Source of the DNA: Diphasiastrum complanatum | Taxonomy: Eukaryota; Streptophyta; Lycopodiopsida; Lycopodiales; Lycopodiaceae | Assembly (NCBI GenBank): GCA_029204225.1 | Contig: CM055092.1 | Location: forward strand, 80,124,838 to 80,188,837 | Length of the DNA stretch: 64,000 nucleotides | Direction of reading: 5' to 3' | Shown here: piece after piece, positions 10,879 to 25,904 of the stretch | Layout: every line of letters begins with the position of its first letter | Numbering within the stretch: position 1 is the stretch's first letter | Translations under genes and position numbers: made by a program | Notes under the pieces: generated by a model | Databases searched by the model: none | Seen by the model: the letters and a program-made list of their open reading frames with translations, nothing else | What the model was told of the DNA's origin: nothing

Positions 10879-10954
10879 GCCGACTTGAGGTGCTGGAAAA
10901 CAGGAAGGAGCAAGTGCGTGGCATGGCCGACCCCGGGCATCAATTTTAGCCGAC
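10879..10954 (-). promoter_or_regulatory. Three GCCGAC (DRE/CRT-like) cores upstream of VPS15
   Basis: GCCGAC occurs at 10879-10884, 10926-10931 and 10949-10954. All three are preceded by G, G or A, fitting the RCCGAC core bound by plant DREB/CBF factors. The last two lie in a 23-bp direct repeat (GCCGACCCYGGGCAYC...ATTTT). They are 330-410 bp upstream of the VPS15 start codon. Confidence 0.45.
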
Positions 10955-11024
10955 CCTGGGCACCGATTTTGGAGAGAACGGGAGCGTCCACCTTGCACAT
11001 CTAAAGGCCATTTTATCACTCGGA

Positions 11025-11050
11025 GCCCATTCTTGACGTCAAGAATGGGC
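11025..11050. promoter_or_regulatory. Perfect 26-bp palindrome centred on TGACGTCA
   Basis: Each arm is GCCCATTCTTGAC; the centre TGACGTCA (11034-11041) is a classic bZIP (TGA/CREB-type) binding site. GCCCA is also the core of TCP/site-II-like elements. It lies about 480 bp upstream of the VPS15 ATG. Confidence 0.5.
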
Positions 11051-11290
11051 CAGGTGATGCTTCATGGAAAGACACCTTTATCTTGGAGAGGAAGAAGGAA
11101 GTCTTCCCATAAAAGGGCCACCCACACTTTGGAGCTCGACCTTTGGAGCAGCTGATGTGGTATTCTTTGGTTGGCTGATGTTGGCAAGTTGGCTTCGTTT
11201 GCCCTTGCTAACTCGAAACATTTAGTTTTTCAACCTTTCCACCCACCAACCTTTTGGAATCGTCCCACTTAGCTACCTCTCCAAGTACAT

Positions 11291-11293
<3 letters not shown>

Positions 11294-11349
<56 letters not shown>
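11294..11349. repeat. (CT)n microsatellite
   Basis: 56 bp of uninterrupted CT. The SLSLSL/RERERE frames through it are artefacts. Confidence 0.97.
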
Positions 11350-14749
<3,400 letters not shown>

Positions 14750-15340
14750 TCTTGGTGGCCGAGGAGAGTAGGCAAGAGTGGGTTTCGGTCCTTTGGCAGC
14801 TCAGTGAGTGTCCATGTTTGATTCTCCATAAGAGAATCGAATTCGGTGTCCATCGCTGCTTTCCACTGGTCAGCATCAAGAGTAGACATTGCCTCAGCAA
14901 CTGTGTTTGGTTCCTGCACGAAGTAGCAGACCAGATCATCCATAAATCTAGATGGAGGCTGTCTGGACCTATTCAACCTCTTGGGTTGAACTCCGGTCCT
15001 CTGATGTGGGTCGACTCGTTGAGGTTCTGACTCAACTTCTGAGTCAGCGTCAAGATTCTATAGTTGATTTTGTAGATCAGAATTGACTAGTTGTTCGATC
15101 CGTGAGTCGGAATTATCAGCAGCTTTTCCTTTGTGGTCAAGGAACTAGTCTTCCATGAAAATGACATCTGTACTGGCGAATGTCTTCTCGATATCCAAAT
15201 TGTAGAGTTTGTATGCCTTATGATTTTGGGAATAGCCGCATTTTCCTGCTCTTGTCATCTAGCTTTCTTCTTAGATCCTCAGGGATCTGAGTGAAAGCGA
15301 TGCATCCAAACACTTGAATATGTTTGAGTGATGGTTTTGA
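14750..15340 (-). pseudogene. Integrase C-terminus and start of RT, copia element A
   Basis: Continues the integrase frame with stops and shifts (HIQVFGCIAF, IPEDLRRKLD), then a linker, then the N-terminal RT block QWKAAMDTEFDSLMENQTWT and ELPKD. It is cut off at the LTR junction. The order and motifs are those of copia pol. Confidence 0.85.
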
Positions 15341-16663
15341 TCATGTCCACACCTCATAAGGTGTCTTGCCATTCAGGGCTTTGGTGATGGATCGATTCTG
15401 TAAGTAGGCAGCTGTAGTAACAGCTTCTGCCCAGAACTTCTTTAGAAGAGAGGCATGGGCCATCATGCTCTTGGCACTTTCGATGAGTGTCCGGTTCTTC
15501 CGCTCAGCTACACCATTGGACTGAGGTGGGTAGCTGATTGTGTATTGTTGAAGTATTCCATTGGCCTTGCAGAACTCCTTGAATTCTGTGGAGATGTACT
15601 CTCCTTCTCCATCTCTGTGTAGAGCCATGATCTTCCTCTGGGTCTGGTTTTTTGTAGACGCCTTGAACTGCTTGAAGAACTTGAATGCTTTGGATTTGTT
15701 CTTCATATAGTAAGTTGCAGTCCTTCGAGAGAAGTCGTCGATGAAGGTTATAAAATAGAGAGCTCCCCTTGTGGAAGCAATCTGCATCGGGCCACAAATG
15801 TCATTGTGTACAAGGTCAAGCAAGCCCTTGGACGTATGAATTGAGTCTGAACTGAAGGGATTTCTAGCATGTTTGCTGATAATACAGCTTTCGCATGGAA
15901 AAGTTGGCTTGATGACTGAAGGCAAGTCTTGTACTAGACTCTGAACTATCATTTTCTGAATACTGTAGTAGTTAAGATGGCCAAGTCTGAAATGCCACAG
16001 CATATCCGTTGATTCAGAAGTGGTTGTGTGAAGATCTTGACTGTTAAAAGAATAGCAATGGCTGAGTTTGTAAAGATAGTCGCTTCTTCTTCTGTAGGCT
16101 AGAACCTTCCAAAATTTGTCAAGGATTGTGCATCCTTCTGTATCGAGTTCGACCCTCCGACCTAAATCTTTGATTCTGCTAACTGAGAGCAGATTCTTGG
16201 TCAGATTTGGGACGTGGAGAATGTTGGACAGCAACTTGACTTCACCCTTTTTGAATTCAACTCTGACTGTTCCTTCACCTTCAATTGAATGCGATGAGTT
16301 GTCTCCAAGTTGCACAACTCGAGAGTGGGTGTTGTAGTCTTTGAACCAATCGTGATGGTGAGTCATGTGTTGAGTTGCTTCGGAGTCTAGATACCAGGAA
16401 TCGATATCCCGTTGTTCTCCGACCTTGGTCATAAAAGCTGCTTCATCTTCTTCTACTTCTTGTTGCCGATTTGAGTGACTGAATATAGCACTATGTGCTT
16501 GTTGTTGGAACTGCTTCCTCTTTTCATTGTTGTACTTCAAAGTTTGGCAGTCCTTGATTTCGTGACCAGTCCTCTTACAATATCTGCAGAATAGTTTCTG
16601 CACAGGTTGGAATGATGAAGAGCTTGAATTCGATCCTAAACCAAAATTTGGTCCAGACTGCAT
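15341..16663 (-). pseudogene. Copia Gag C-terminus, protease and integrase, open for 440 codons
   Basis: The longest open copia frame in the window. In order: knuckle CRYCKRTGHEIKDC (C-X2-C-X4-H-X4-C); protease site SWYLDSEATQHMT, where the catalytic DSG has become DSE, probably inactivating; the GAG-pre-integrase and HHCC region (LWHFRLGHLN ... CESC); the integrase core with Asp in VHNDICGP, Asp in ALHRDGEGEY and Glu in NGVAERKNRTLIE; and the FWAEAVTTAAYLQNR block. The missing protease Gly and the truncated RT make it non-functional. Confidence 0.92.
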
Positions 16664-16717
16664 GTTGCTCTTTTTGTCAGTAGAGCCTAACTTTCTAGAT
16701 CTCTTGGATCTAAACTT

Positions 16718-17350
16718 CTAATTTTTTGAATACAGAGCTTGAGGATCCGATCCTGAGCCTAAGGAGGATGCTGATCTTCTGATCTCCTCTTGTAGGAGCA
16801 GCGAGATTACTTTTGATAGAGTGAGGTACACCTGTGTAGAAATTGACATTACCCAATTTTCGTAGGCTTCAAGTAGACTCGATAATAGAGTCATGAGTGC
16901 ATCAGAATTTTCTATGACTAAGCCAGTTGCAGTCATCTATTCCGTAAAGATTTTTGAAAGTGTTGAGGTGGCTCGAAACACTATCTGCTTCAGACATTCT
17001 GAGGCTGAAAAATTTCTTCCTCAGATGGAGCTTGGATGTAACGTCTCTAATGTTGTAGAGAATTGCTAGGATGTCCCATGCATCCTTAGATGTTTGAGTA
17101 GCACGTATGTGGCTGATTTGAGTGTCCTTTATGTTGAGAGTGATCATGGCAAATGCTTTGCCATCTCTTAGTCTCCACTTGGTGATGACGGTTGCATCAC
17201 CTTCTGGTTTGAGTTCTGTGCCATCAACGATGTCCCACAGTTCTTTGGCTAGAAGTATAATCTTCATCTTGAATTTCCAGAGATGGTAGTTATCTCCATC
17301 AAGTGCGTTATGTTCGATTCTGTTTGTAGAACCTGATGAATAGAAATAGC
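16718..17350 (-). pseudogene. Copia Gag N-terminal region, element A
   Basis: Minus-strand frames with the copia gag (UBN2-type) signature: NALDGDNYHLWKFKMKIIL, then KELWDIVDG, DAWDILAILY and SHLNTFKNL. There is a frame break near 16920 (LIENSDALMTLLSSLLEAYE continues in another frame). Gag forms the particle shell. Confidence 0.85.
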
Positions 17351-17464
17351 GAGAGAGACATTCTCTTAGTTCTTGTTTTTGGTTGTGTCTTAAGTAGAAT
17401 GAATAAAAGAGAGAGAAGCATATGTGTGCTTGTTGGTTTTTTGTGAGAGAAATGCAGAACACAA

Positions 17465-18798
17465 GAAAAGTTAGTGTAGTTGATCCATCTCATTGGAAGA
17501 ACACCGATTAGCCACTGTCAGCAGTGATGCATTTATTCCGAAGAAACTGTGAAGGTTCAATGAAGGCTGTTGCTAAACAATTGTTCTGAAATGGCTATTT
17601 ATGAAGAAGGCTTGTTGTTTCAACATTGTGATGATTGCACAAGAATGTGTACATTGAACTAGGATCCTCTTTGGCAAGAGAGTGTGTAAGGCAGAAGTAT
17701 AAAACGAGGAGTTTTCGCAGGATGTCTCAAGCTGCATTCTTGGAAATGAACTAGTCTGCATCTCATCGCTGCTCCTGCCGACGTGAAGCATGCTCGATCG
17801 ACTGAGTTGTTGAAATCTTGAATGAAGGAATGTAGTCCCGAAAGGAACTGGAATTGAGCAAGATCTGGCCTGGCCGTTGTATGAAGGGCACATGTCTGTC
17901 TCGACATCGTGCATTCAGTCCTGAAGAATGATGGTTGTTGGAGCCTAATCTAAAGTGCTGCCATCTGTAGGCCTGACACGTTGAGAATGACCCGCAGGAA
18001 TACTGTGGAGAGAGGGATGACAGATTCAAGTGAGGTCGCGATCCATTACAGAGATGGCGCAATGCAGAAAGCGTGGAAGGAAGTCCGTTGGCTAGGTGAG
18101 AGTGACAGGACCGTGCAAAATTGAGGGTGCACCAGAAGAAACTTACATTGGTAAATTTTTTGATGGTCCTTTTTTAAGTTTTTTTGTTGACATTTTCTAA
18201 AACCTAAAGGTTGGGTCCCTAAAGGCACTCCTACACTTTTAAAACAATCCCATTGTGTCAAAAATAGCGGAGAACTCAAAACAGAGGCTTAATTTTGCAT
18301 AGAGAATCTGTTTCTGTCAAAACAAAATCTAGACAGTCTCTTTCTACACTGACTTAGCTCCATTTTGCACTAAAAATCTTTTGATTTGGACTTTGGCAGA
18401 AAAACTTATTAAGTTTTTAGTTCAGAGACCTCAATTTGCATTAAGGAAAGCTTATACCTTTCTATTAGAAATGTTGATTTTAAGAGCTTTAAATGATGTG
18501 GAACTGTCATAAATTTAGAACTGAAGTTTCGTCATTTCAAAACTTGCAATTTGAAGTGCAGTTGCTACTTAATTATTGAAGTTTTGCAATGAAGGGGTGA
18601 TATATATAAGGTCTAAATTTCCTACTGAGGTTGATATGAGGCAAATTCCATTGAGAAATTAAAGCTTCTTTACTCAATTTTTCTCGACAATTTTTAGAGA
18701 TAGATTCTACAATCTAAATAACTAGTATTCCTAGTCGAGCTGACATCTTAAGCCCTCTCCTTTCGTTACGCGTAAATACTGATTATTTAGCTAAGTAA
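17465..18798. other. No gene seen; probable leader or old LTR of neighbouring elements
   Basis: Minus-strand sequence upstream of copia A gag should hold its leader and 5' LTR, but no match to its 3' LTR start and no intact TGGTATCAGAGC was found. From about 18300 the sequence is the plus-strand upstream region of the gag remnant at 18799. Confidence 0.5.
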
Positions 18799-19630
18799 AT
18801 GGCTAATCATACGCTAAGAAATACAATGTCCTTCGAAAAATTGAATGGAGAGAATTTTTCGATATGGAAGTTGAAAATGCAAGCTAGCCTTGTGGAAAAG
18901 GATCTATAGCCAATTGTTATTGGCAAGATTGAACCCAGTGAAGGTGAAGCTACTAAAGTTTGGATAAAACAAGATAAACTAGAGCACTCATTCAGTTGAG
19001 CTTATCAGATAATTTACTTCTTCAAATTAGTAAATTTACAACTTCTAAAGCCATGTGAGGAGCACTAGTTGATTTATTTGAAAGCAAAATCATGGCTAAC
19101 AAACTATACTTGAGAGGAAATTGATGCAATTAAAGATGAATGAAGGTGATTCACTCACAAATCATCTTTCTTCTGTACAAGCTCTTCTTGATCAGTTAGC
19201 TGCAATTGGAGTTGAGACAAATGTCAATGAAGCAGTAATGACTATTCTTGGTAACTTACCTCCTTCATATGATTATTACACTTCCATTGTTTCAAGTCTA
19301 GTATCTGGATTAGTGTAACAAGTGTGTCAGCATTACTCATCCAGGAGGAGCTAAGAAGAGGTAAATCTAAAGATATTGTTCCTACTGAAGCTGCTTTGTT
19401 TACTAAGGATAAGAGTAAGCACAAATTCAAAGGTAAATCAGCAAATTCAGATAATCGAGCTAAAGCTAAGAACAAGGAAAAATGTTCTTGTTGTCCCAAA
19501 CTTGGTAATTCTGTTTCTAAGTGCTGAAAAAAGGCCTATGATGATAGTGTGAAAGGGCAATCTTCATCAAGTCAGGAAACTGATTTGTTTGCTCAATTTG
19601 AGAAAGACATCTTTCTAATTGCTTACTAAA
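18799..19630 (+). pseudogene. Decayed copia gag, gag-only remnant
   Basis: Starts at an ATG at 18799 (MANHTLRNTMSFEKLNGENF, then FSIWKLKMQASLVEKDL). Broken frames follow with the copia gag pattern: KMNEGDSLTNHLSSVQALLD, VMTILGNLPPSYDYY and a Lys-rich tail ending in a knuckle-like CSCCPK. There are many stops and shifts. No protease or pol follows; a polypurine tract and LTR come next, so this is a gag-only remnant or derivative. Confidence 0.8.
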
Positions 19631-19853
19631 ATAACATGTCTCTAATTACACTTGGAAGCATCTTGGATGTATAAGATAGCAGGATATATTTTACATGGTA
19701 GGACAAATGACTGTAGTCATTGTATGTAATCATGAGAAATGAAATGATCCTAATATACACAAGATGGTGAGGAATAAAGTCATGTAATAATAATGTAGAG
19801 ATCTTGTGCTCTAACAATAGACATGATATTAATGCTCAACCAAAGTTGTCGTT

Positions 19854-20598
19854 AAGAGAGGGTGTTAGAATATTAGTAATGTCCATATTTGGTTATTCAC
19901 TAGTAAAGGGCCTGCGTGCCAAATGTTACTATTTAAGGAAATAGGCCTAATGTGCTTCATGCTATTTTATGAGTCATTATAGTGTGAAACTGGCTATTTG
20001 TGAAGTGGTTAGATGTAAGGGGAACAACCTCCTCTCTATCTCTCTCACGTTCACTATTCCTCATTGTATTTTGCTTTCTATTTTAAGATACATGCTATGG
20101 CGTTCTCTCTCACTTCTTCTCTTGTGTGATTGCTTATGTGCATGCTTTGATTTGAAATAGTGCTTAATTCAAATATAGTTACAGTTACTCAGAGATAGGA
20201 AATTTCTTTGTGCTCATTTCCATTCTGATTTGTTTCTTTTACTGAATCAATCTATCTTTTTATTGCATTCAACATCATGTCAGTAGGAATGCTTCTATGT
20301 AATTCTTTTGTAACTGATAATCTCTTATTATTTGTCTGATAATTAAATGCTTAATGTTTGGCTACATACTCATTGTAGTACTAATGATTTCAAAGCTGCT
20401 TACTATAAGATCAAACATGATTTCTATCACTATTGTTTTGTTCGAAATTGATAGGCATAGTCATGCATAGAGAAAGAGGAAGATAGTTTATTCCGTTGTG
20501 CACGATAGTTTTAATTCTTGTCGTTCGAATTCTTTTTATTTGATTCTATTCGACCTATCTTTTTACACCTCTTTCCAACATCCTTTAGGGCCATTACA
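19854..20598 (+). repeat. LTR (19863-20598) preceded by a polypurine tract
   Basis: AAGAGAGGG (19854-19862) abuts TGTTAGAATATTAG. The LTR is about 736 bp, ends in ATTACA and is followed by one T and a PBS. Its 3' part (GATTTCTATCACT, then TTGATAGGCATAGTCATGC near 20450) is clearly related to the far part of the minus-strand LTR at 45232-46352, so it is a related copia LTR family. Confidence 0.75.
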
Positions 20599-20599
20599 T

Positions 20600-20612
20600 T
20601 GGTATCAGAGCC
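20600..20612 (+). other. Primer-binding site after the LTR at 19863
   Basis: TGGTATCAGAGCC, canonical initiator tRNA-Met PBS, one base after the LTR end. Confidence 0.85.
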
Positions 20613-20620
20613 TGGCCAAG

Positions 20621-21389
<769 letters not shown>

Positions 21390-22222
21390 ATAATGACTAG
21401 GCTACCACAGACATCACCCTTTTTAGGAGTCTTATTGGCTCCTTGATATGGCTTACAATAACTAGGCCCGATTTGAGTTTTAGTGTTCATAAATTGAGCC
21501 AATCAATGCAAGATCCTACAATTCATCATTGGAAAATGGCCAAAAGGGTACTAAGGTACATATCTTCAGCTTATGATTATGGTTTGTTCTACAAGAGTGA
21601 AGATCTATCCATCATTGGCTACTCAAACTTGTATTTTGCTATTGACAAAGTGGATCGAAAGTCTACAAGTGCATATGTCATATATCTTGGTGGAAATCTA
21701 ATATCTTGGCTTTGTAAAAAACAAGATACCATATCTTTCTCATCATGTGAAGCCGAATATAAAGCACTTAACTACAACAAAAGAAGTGCTATGGATCAAA
21801 AGACTATTTTGGAGCTAAAGACTATCAACGAAGATGATCTACCAATGATAAAGTCACTTGAATGAAAGGATGCCATGCAAAGGGAGTATGATGCTCTTGT
21901 GGAGAATCATACATGGAAGCTTGTGGATCTTTCTTATGGAAGAAAACCACATGAATACAAATGGATCTTCAGATTGAATCACAACCAAGATGGAACAATC
22001 AACAAGCATAAAGCAATGCTAGTGGCAAAGGGCTTCTTACAAACCAAGGGAGTAGACTTTGCACACCATTTCCTGAGAGAGAAACTCATTGGAGGAGAGA
22101 TCTATTTGGAACATATCGACACATCATCGTGTATTGCCGATCTACTCACCAAACCTTTGAGAAAAAGTTCCTTCATCAAGCATAGGTCCAACCTTGGATT
22201 AATTCCAAGATCAATATTTTAA
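21390..22222 (+). pseudogene. Scrambled copia RT/RNase H fragments
   Basis: Three blocks in non-standard order. First (21420-21865) is the end of RT and the RNase H region: GSLIWLTITRPDLSFSVHKL, KSTSAYVIYLGGNLISWLCK and FSSCEAEYKAL. Next (21866-22075) is the N-terminal RT block, which should come before it: QREYDALVENHTWKLVDL, HEYKWIFRLN and KAMLVAKGFLQTKGVDF. Last (22080-22222) is the extreme RNase H C-terminus: IYLEHIDTSSCIADLLTKPL. The element was therefore rearranged or assembled from two copies. Confidence 0.85.
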
Positions 22223-22236
22223 TCAAATAGATAACT

Positions 22237-22840
22237 TTTAGGAGGAGTGTTGAAAATTAAAAAGCCATCTAACTTGACTTTTGGGGTTGATGAAGTTTTC
22301 CATCATGCATGTAGTTGTAGAACATGAAAAAGCAAATTTGGCCTAGTAGAAACTTGAGCCACTTCACATGCATAAAGTTTAGTTTTCCAAATGTGACATG
22401 CAAAGCAAACTAAGACTTGTATTGGCACATGCATGAACATTTGTACATTTGTATTCTAGAAAGTGACACATGTAGGAAAAATGTAGTTAGAGTTGCATTT
22501 CTCATCATGCAAAGTGGTAGGTGTCAATTTTTTGGTAGATACTACTCTTAGAAGTGGACCAATAAGATTTGAGGGTTGATCTACCTCGAGCTAGTCCCAT
22601 CCATTATATATGTATGTGAGTTTCCTCACAATTTTGATGATGAATCAAGCATAGAAGCTATTCTCTTGTCAGTTTGGATTTTTTCTTTGTAAGCTTGAAT
22701 TGCCATTCTCTCTCTAACTTGAGGAGAAGGTCTTTCCCATACATTAATTTTGTTTGTACTTTTTTCATACGTGCCGATGCTTTTCTAAAAACATTTCTTG
22801 AAAGTTTCATTGATGATTTCTGTGTTTAAAGTAATATCAA
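22237..22840 (+). repeat. Polypurine tract and 3' LTR of the scrambled copia element
   Basis: TTTTAGGAGGAG (22237-22247) precedes TGTTGAAAATTAAAAAGCC at 22248. A TATA-like TATATATGTATG occurs near 22608. The right end is not fixed; gypsy coding begins by about 22845. Confidence 0.6.
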
Positions 22841-24855
22841 GACTCATATACAGAAACTGAAGCTTACATTGCAGAGGTGTCGAGACACTTGTTTATCACT
22901 TCACCCCGAAAAATATTTTTTTGGTATGAGAGAAGGTATATTACTGGGCCATAGAATATCCAACAAAGTTATTGAAGTCGACAAAGATAAAGTCAAAGTT
23001 ATCAATAATCTGTTGATACCAAAGAATCTATGTGAACTAAGGGGTTTCCTAGGACATGTGGGTTATTATCGAAGATTTATCTAGAATCATGTCTATATTG
23101 CTGCAGCTTTGACATAGTTACTTAAGAAGCAAGTTGCTTATATTTGGACAACAACACAACAGAGAGCATTTGAAGAACTTAAGCACAGATTGATTAATAC
23201 TCCAATTTTGAGACCACCTAACTGGATGAAACTATTTCATTGTTATGTCGACGTGTCAGCATTCGCTATTGGTGTTTGTCTAAGCCAGAAGGACGATCAG
23301 AAGAAAGACCATCCAATATACTATGCTAGTCGCTAGCTTAGTGCTTCAGAAAAAAACTATTCGGCAACAAAAAGAGAAGCTCTTGGAATGATTTTTACTG
23401 TAAAAAAAATTTGACATTATTTGTTGGGATATGCTTTCACATTCCATGTTAATCATTATGCTTTAAAATATCTTGTTAATAAACCTGGTTTATCTGGTCG
23501 AATTGCTTGCTGGGTTTTGTTGCTACAAGAGTTCAATTACCAAGTTGAAAGTATCATACAAATGCTGATTATCTTTCATGACTTAGTACGGGAAAGACTG
23601 AAGAACCGTTGAATGATGATTTTCCGTATGAAAATTTATTCAAGATATCTTCTATGAACTCTTTATATTCTAATATTATTATTTATCTTAAGGATCAGAT
23701 ATATCCTGACGGATATGATTTGGAGAAGAAGACAATATTTCGATATAAGGTTGCACCTTATACTATCATCAACAATATTCTGTATAAGCTTGGTGCAAAA
23801 GGTGTCTTGAAGTGGAAGATATTCCAAAAGTTATTCAAGCTTTACATTCCGAAGATGCTGGTGGACATTTTGTTTTGAATGGTGGCCTACCATGTTGGAT
23901 GTTTCTGTTTATATTAGATCGTGTGATCCATGCCAGAGATATGGTAAACCAACCAAAACTAGGAATTGGCCGTTGATGCCAATCATTCCACCTGCACCAT
24001 TTGAGAAGTGGGGGATTGACTTTGTCGGACCAATTAAGCTAGTTACTCAACATACTAAGTGTCGATATATTTTGGTTGCAACGGATTATGCAATGAAGAA
24101 TGCTGAAGCGGAAGCGACGAAACGAAACGAAACGATGCAAAAACTGTCGTTGTTTTTATTCAAATCTATTATTACACGTTATGGATGTCTCTTGAATTGA
24201 TCAGTGATCATGGTACTCATTTTTTTAGTGACACGATTCGACTACTGACAGCATATTTTCTGATCAAACACAAAAAGACAACTCTTTATAATCTGAAAGC
24301 CAATGGATTAAAGAGCAAATGGAATACTATGCAAGATCCTTAACAAGATTATTGTTGCACATGCTACAGATTGGGATCAAAAGCTACCTTTAGTGCTCTG
24401 GGCATATAGAAACACGAAAAAGATCACAACAAAACAAACTCGTTATTTCCTTACATATGGTATGCATCCAATTCTTCCGATTGAATTCAAGGTGTCAACT
24501 TTTCAAATACAAGCAGAACGAACAGATGAAGACTGTTTTAAAGAAAGATTGTTAACCACTGGAGAACTATCCGAATCACGAAACAATTCGAAGAATATTA
24601 TAGAGAAAATGCAGGAGGAGTGAAAGAAAAAGCATGATACCCATGTCAAAACTGTTACTCTTAAGATTGATGATTATGTTTTGATATGTGACAGTCGACA
24701 TCAAAAATTCCCAGGAAAGTTACATATGAGATGGATGGGACCATACAAGGTTATTGAAGTATTTAAAAACGGTTCTGTCCAACTTCAGTCATTGGATGGG
24801 AAATTATTGCCAACACGTATTAACGGTTCCAAACTGAAGAAATATCACCTTTGAC
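22841..24855 (+). pseudogene. Decayed Ty3/gypsy RT, RNase H and integrase
   Basis: Plus-strand frames with many stops. RT thumb: SLHPEKYFFGMREGILLGHR, then ELRGFLGHVGYYRRFI. RNase H: VSAFAIGVCLSQKDDQKKDH, PIYYASR, LKYLVNKPGLSGRI. Integrase: SCDPCQRYGKPT zinc finger, EKWGIDFVGPI with the first Asp, a second Asp in the SDHGTHF-type region, and the C-terminal FPGKLHMRWMGPYKVIEVF module, ending at TGA 24853-24855. The 5' part of pol is missing. There is no chromodomain, so this is a different gypsy lineage from the two chromoviruses. Confidence 0.88.
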
Positions 24856-25399
24856 GAAGGATTTCGATGAGAGAATCTTTCTAGTATCTATCGAAAATCT
24901 TTCGAGCATCTATCTCGAATTTTTCTTTTTCTTCTTCTCAAATTTTTTTTTCTAAGCTTCGTCATTCCGAATTTTTCTTTTTTCTTTTATACTTATTTAG
25001 TTAGTTATTATTTATTATTTTATTTATTGTTTACTCTTTTTTAGATTTAGAGAGTCTCTTTTTACTAAATTTATAAATATACACATATTATAAAAGGTCA
25101 TTCACATTTATGTTTACATTTATGACCACGTGGGAGACTGTGTAGGCATGATTATTTTTAAATTTTAACGGTCTTAATTTAACTAAAGATCATTTTTTTT
25201 AGCCACCGCTTTAATTTATGAAGTGACAATTGTCAAATCATGTTGCCACGTAATCATCTTCTCCACTGTCACATTGTTAAACATCGTAATTTTCTATTTT
25301 CACATTACACTTTATTTTTTACTTTCTTGCTTTCCATCGGTCGTTGCTCTTGTGCTCGCTATCACTCTTCTGTCATTTTGTTGCGCTTTCGTGATCAAA
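24856..25399 (+). repeat. 3' untranslated part and possible LTR start of the gypsy remnant
   Basis: TC/AT-rich sequence followed by a purine stretch GTGGGAGAC (25130-25138) and TGTGTAGGCATG from 25139, which would fit a polypurine tract and LTR start. No second LTR was found. Confidence 0.4.
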
Positions 25400-25894
25400 A
25401 TGGATGCTATTGCAAGCACTAGTGCAAACATCAACTGGAAAATCCATGCATCCATTCGACTTGCTTCAATTCAATCCTTACTAGATCATTGCAGGATGAG
25501 TGATTTGAAAGTGGATCCATCAATTGTGTTGTCAGAAATCAGCACCGAGTTTGTTTATTCTATTAATACGGTTGTTGACTCTAATTTCCAGGTTACACTG
25601 AACACCACCTTTATTGTGAATGAAGCCGTATTTACTGAAGCCCTTGGATTGCCAACTGATGGGGCAACCAATGTCACTTCCAAGGATGCTACGGCTGCAG
25701 ACCAAGCTTCAGGACGAAGGCCTCAAGGAAATAAAGGCAAAAACTGTCTTACACCTATTCAGCAGCTCTGGACTAATTTAGATAGATTCGTCGAAGCTGC
25801 AGTTACTTCAAGACCAGATGCTGGAAAATTTTCGAGTCAAGTTTCTGATTCCGCTCGAGAACGACAAAGCACTTGTCGAGGAGGAACTTGCTGA
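25400..25894 (+). CDS. Hypothetical protein, retroelement-associated
   Basis: Open frame of 164 codons from the ATG at 25400 (the frame is open a further 59 codons upstream but hydrophobic and AT-rich there). Sequence features: MDAIASTSANINWKIHASI start, a segment NTTFIVNEAVFTEALGLPTD resembling the short GLP-type motif in N-terminal ORFs of some plant gypsy elements, and a basic, Gly-rich C-terminal part. It lies just after a possible LTR start, so it may be the 5' ORF of another gypsy element. I do not recognise a family with confidence. Confidence 0.35.
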   Translation: MDAIASTSANINWKIHASIRLASIQSLLDHCRMSDLKVDPSIVLSEISTEFVYSINTVVDSNFQVTLNTTFIVNEAVFTEALGLPTDGATNVTSKDATAADQASGRRPQGNKGKNCLTPIQQLWTNLDRFVEAAVTSRPDAGKFSSQVSDSARERQSTCRGGTC

Positions 25895-25904
25895 GCTGAA
25901 GGAG

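Larger units (their letters stand above)
14750..17350 (-). mobile_element. Ty1/copia element A, internal region, truncated in RT
   Basis: A minus-strand gag-protease-integrase-RT order (copia order, integrase before RT). About 150 codons into the RT region the sequence joins directly to an LTR start at 14749, without a polypurine tract and without YVDD or RNase H. No 5' LTR or clean PBS was found upstream of gag (17465-18300), so this copy is defective at both ends. Confidence 0.9.

Noticed and set aside
17573-18279. Overlapping minus-strand frames of 77-113 codons
   Set aside because: They lie in the leader/LTR region upstream of copia gag, overlap in several frames and have no motif.
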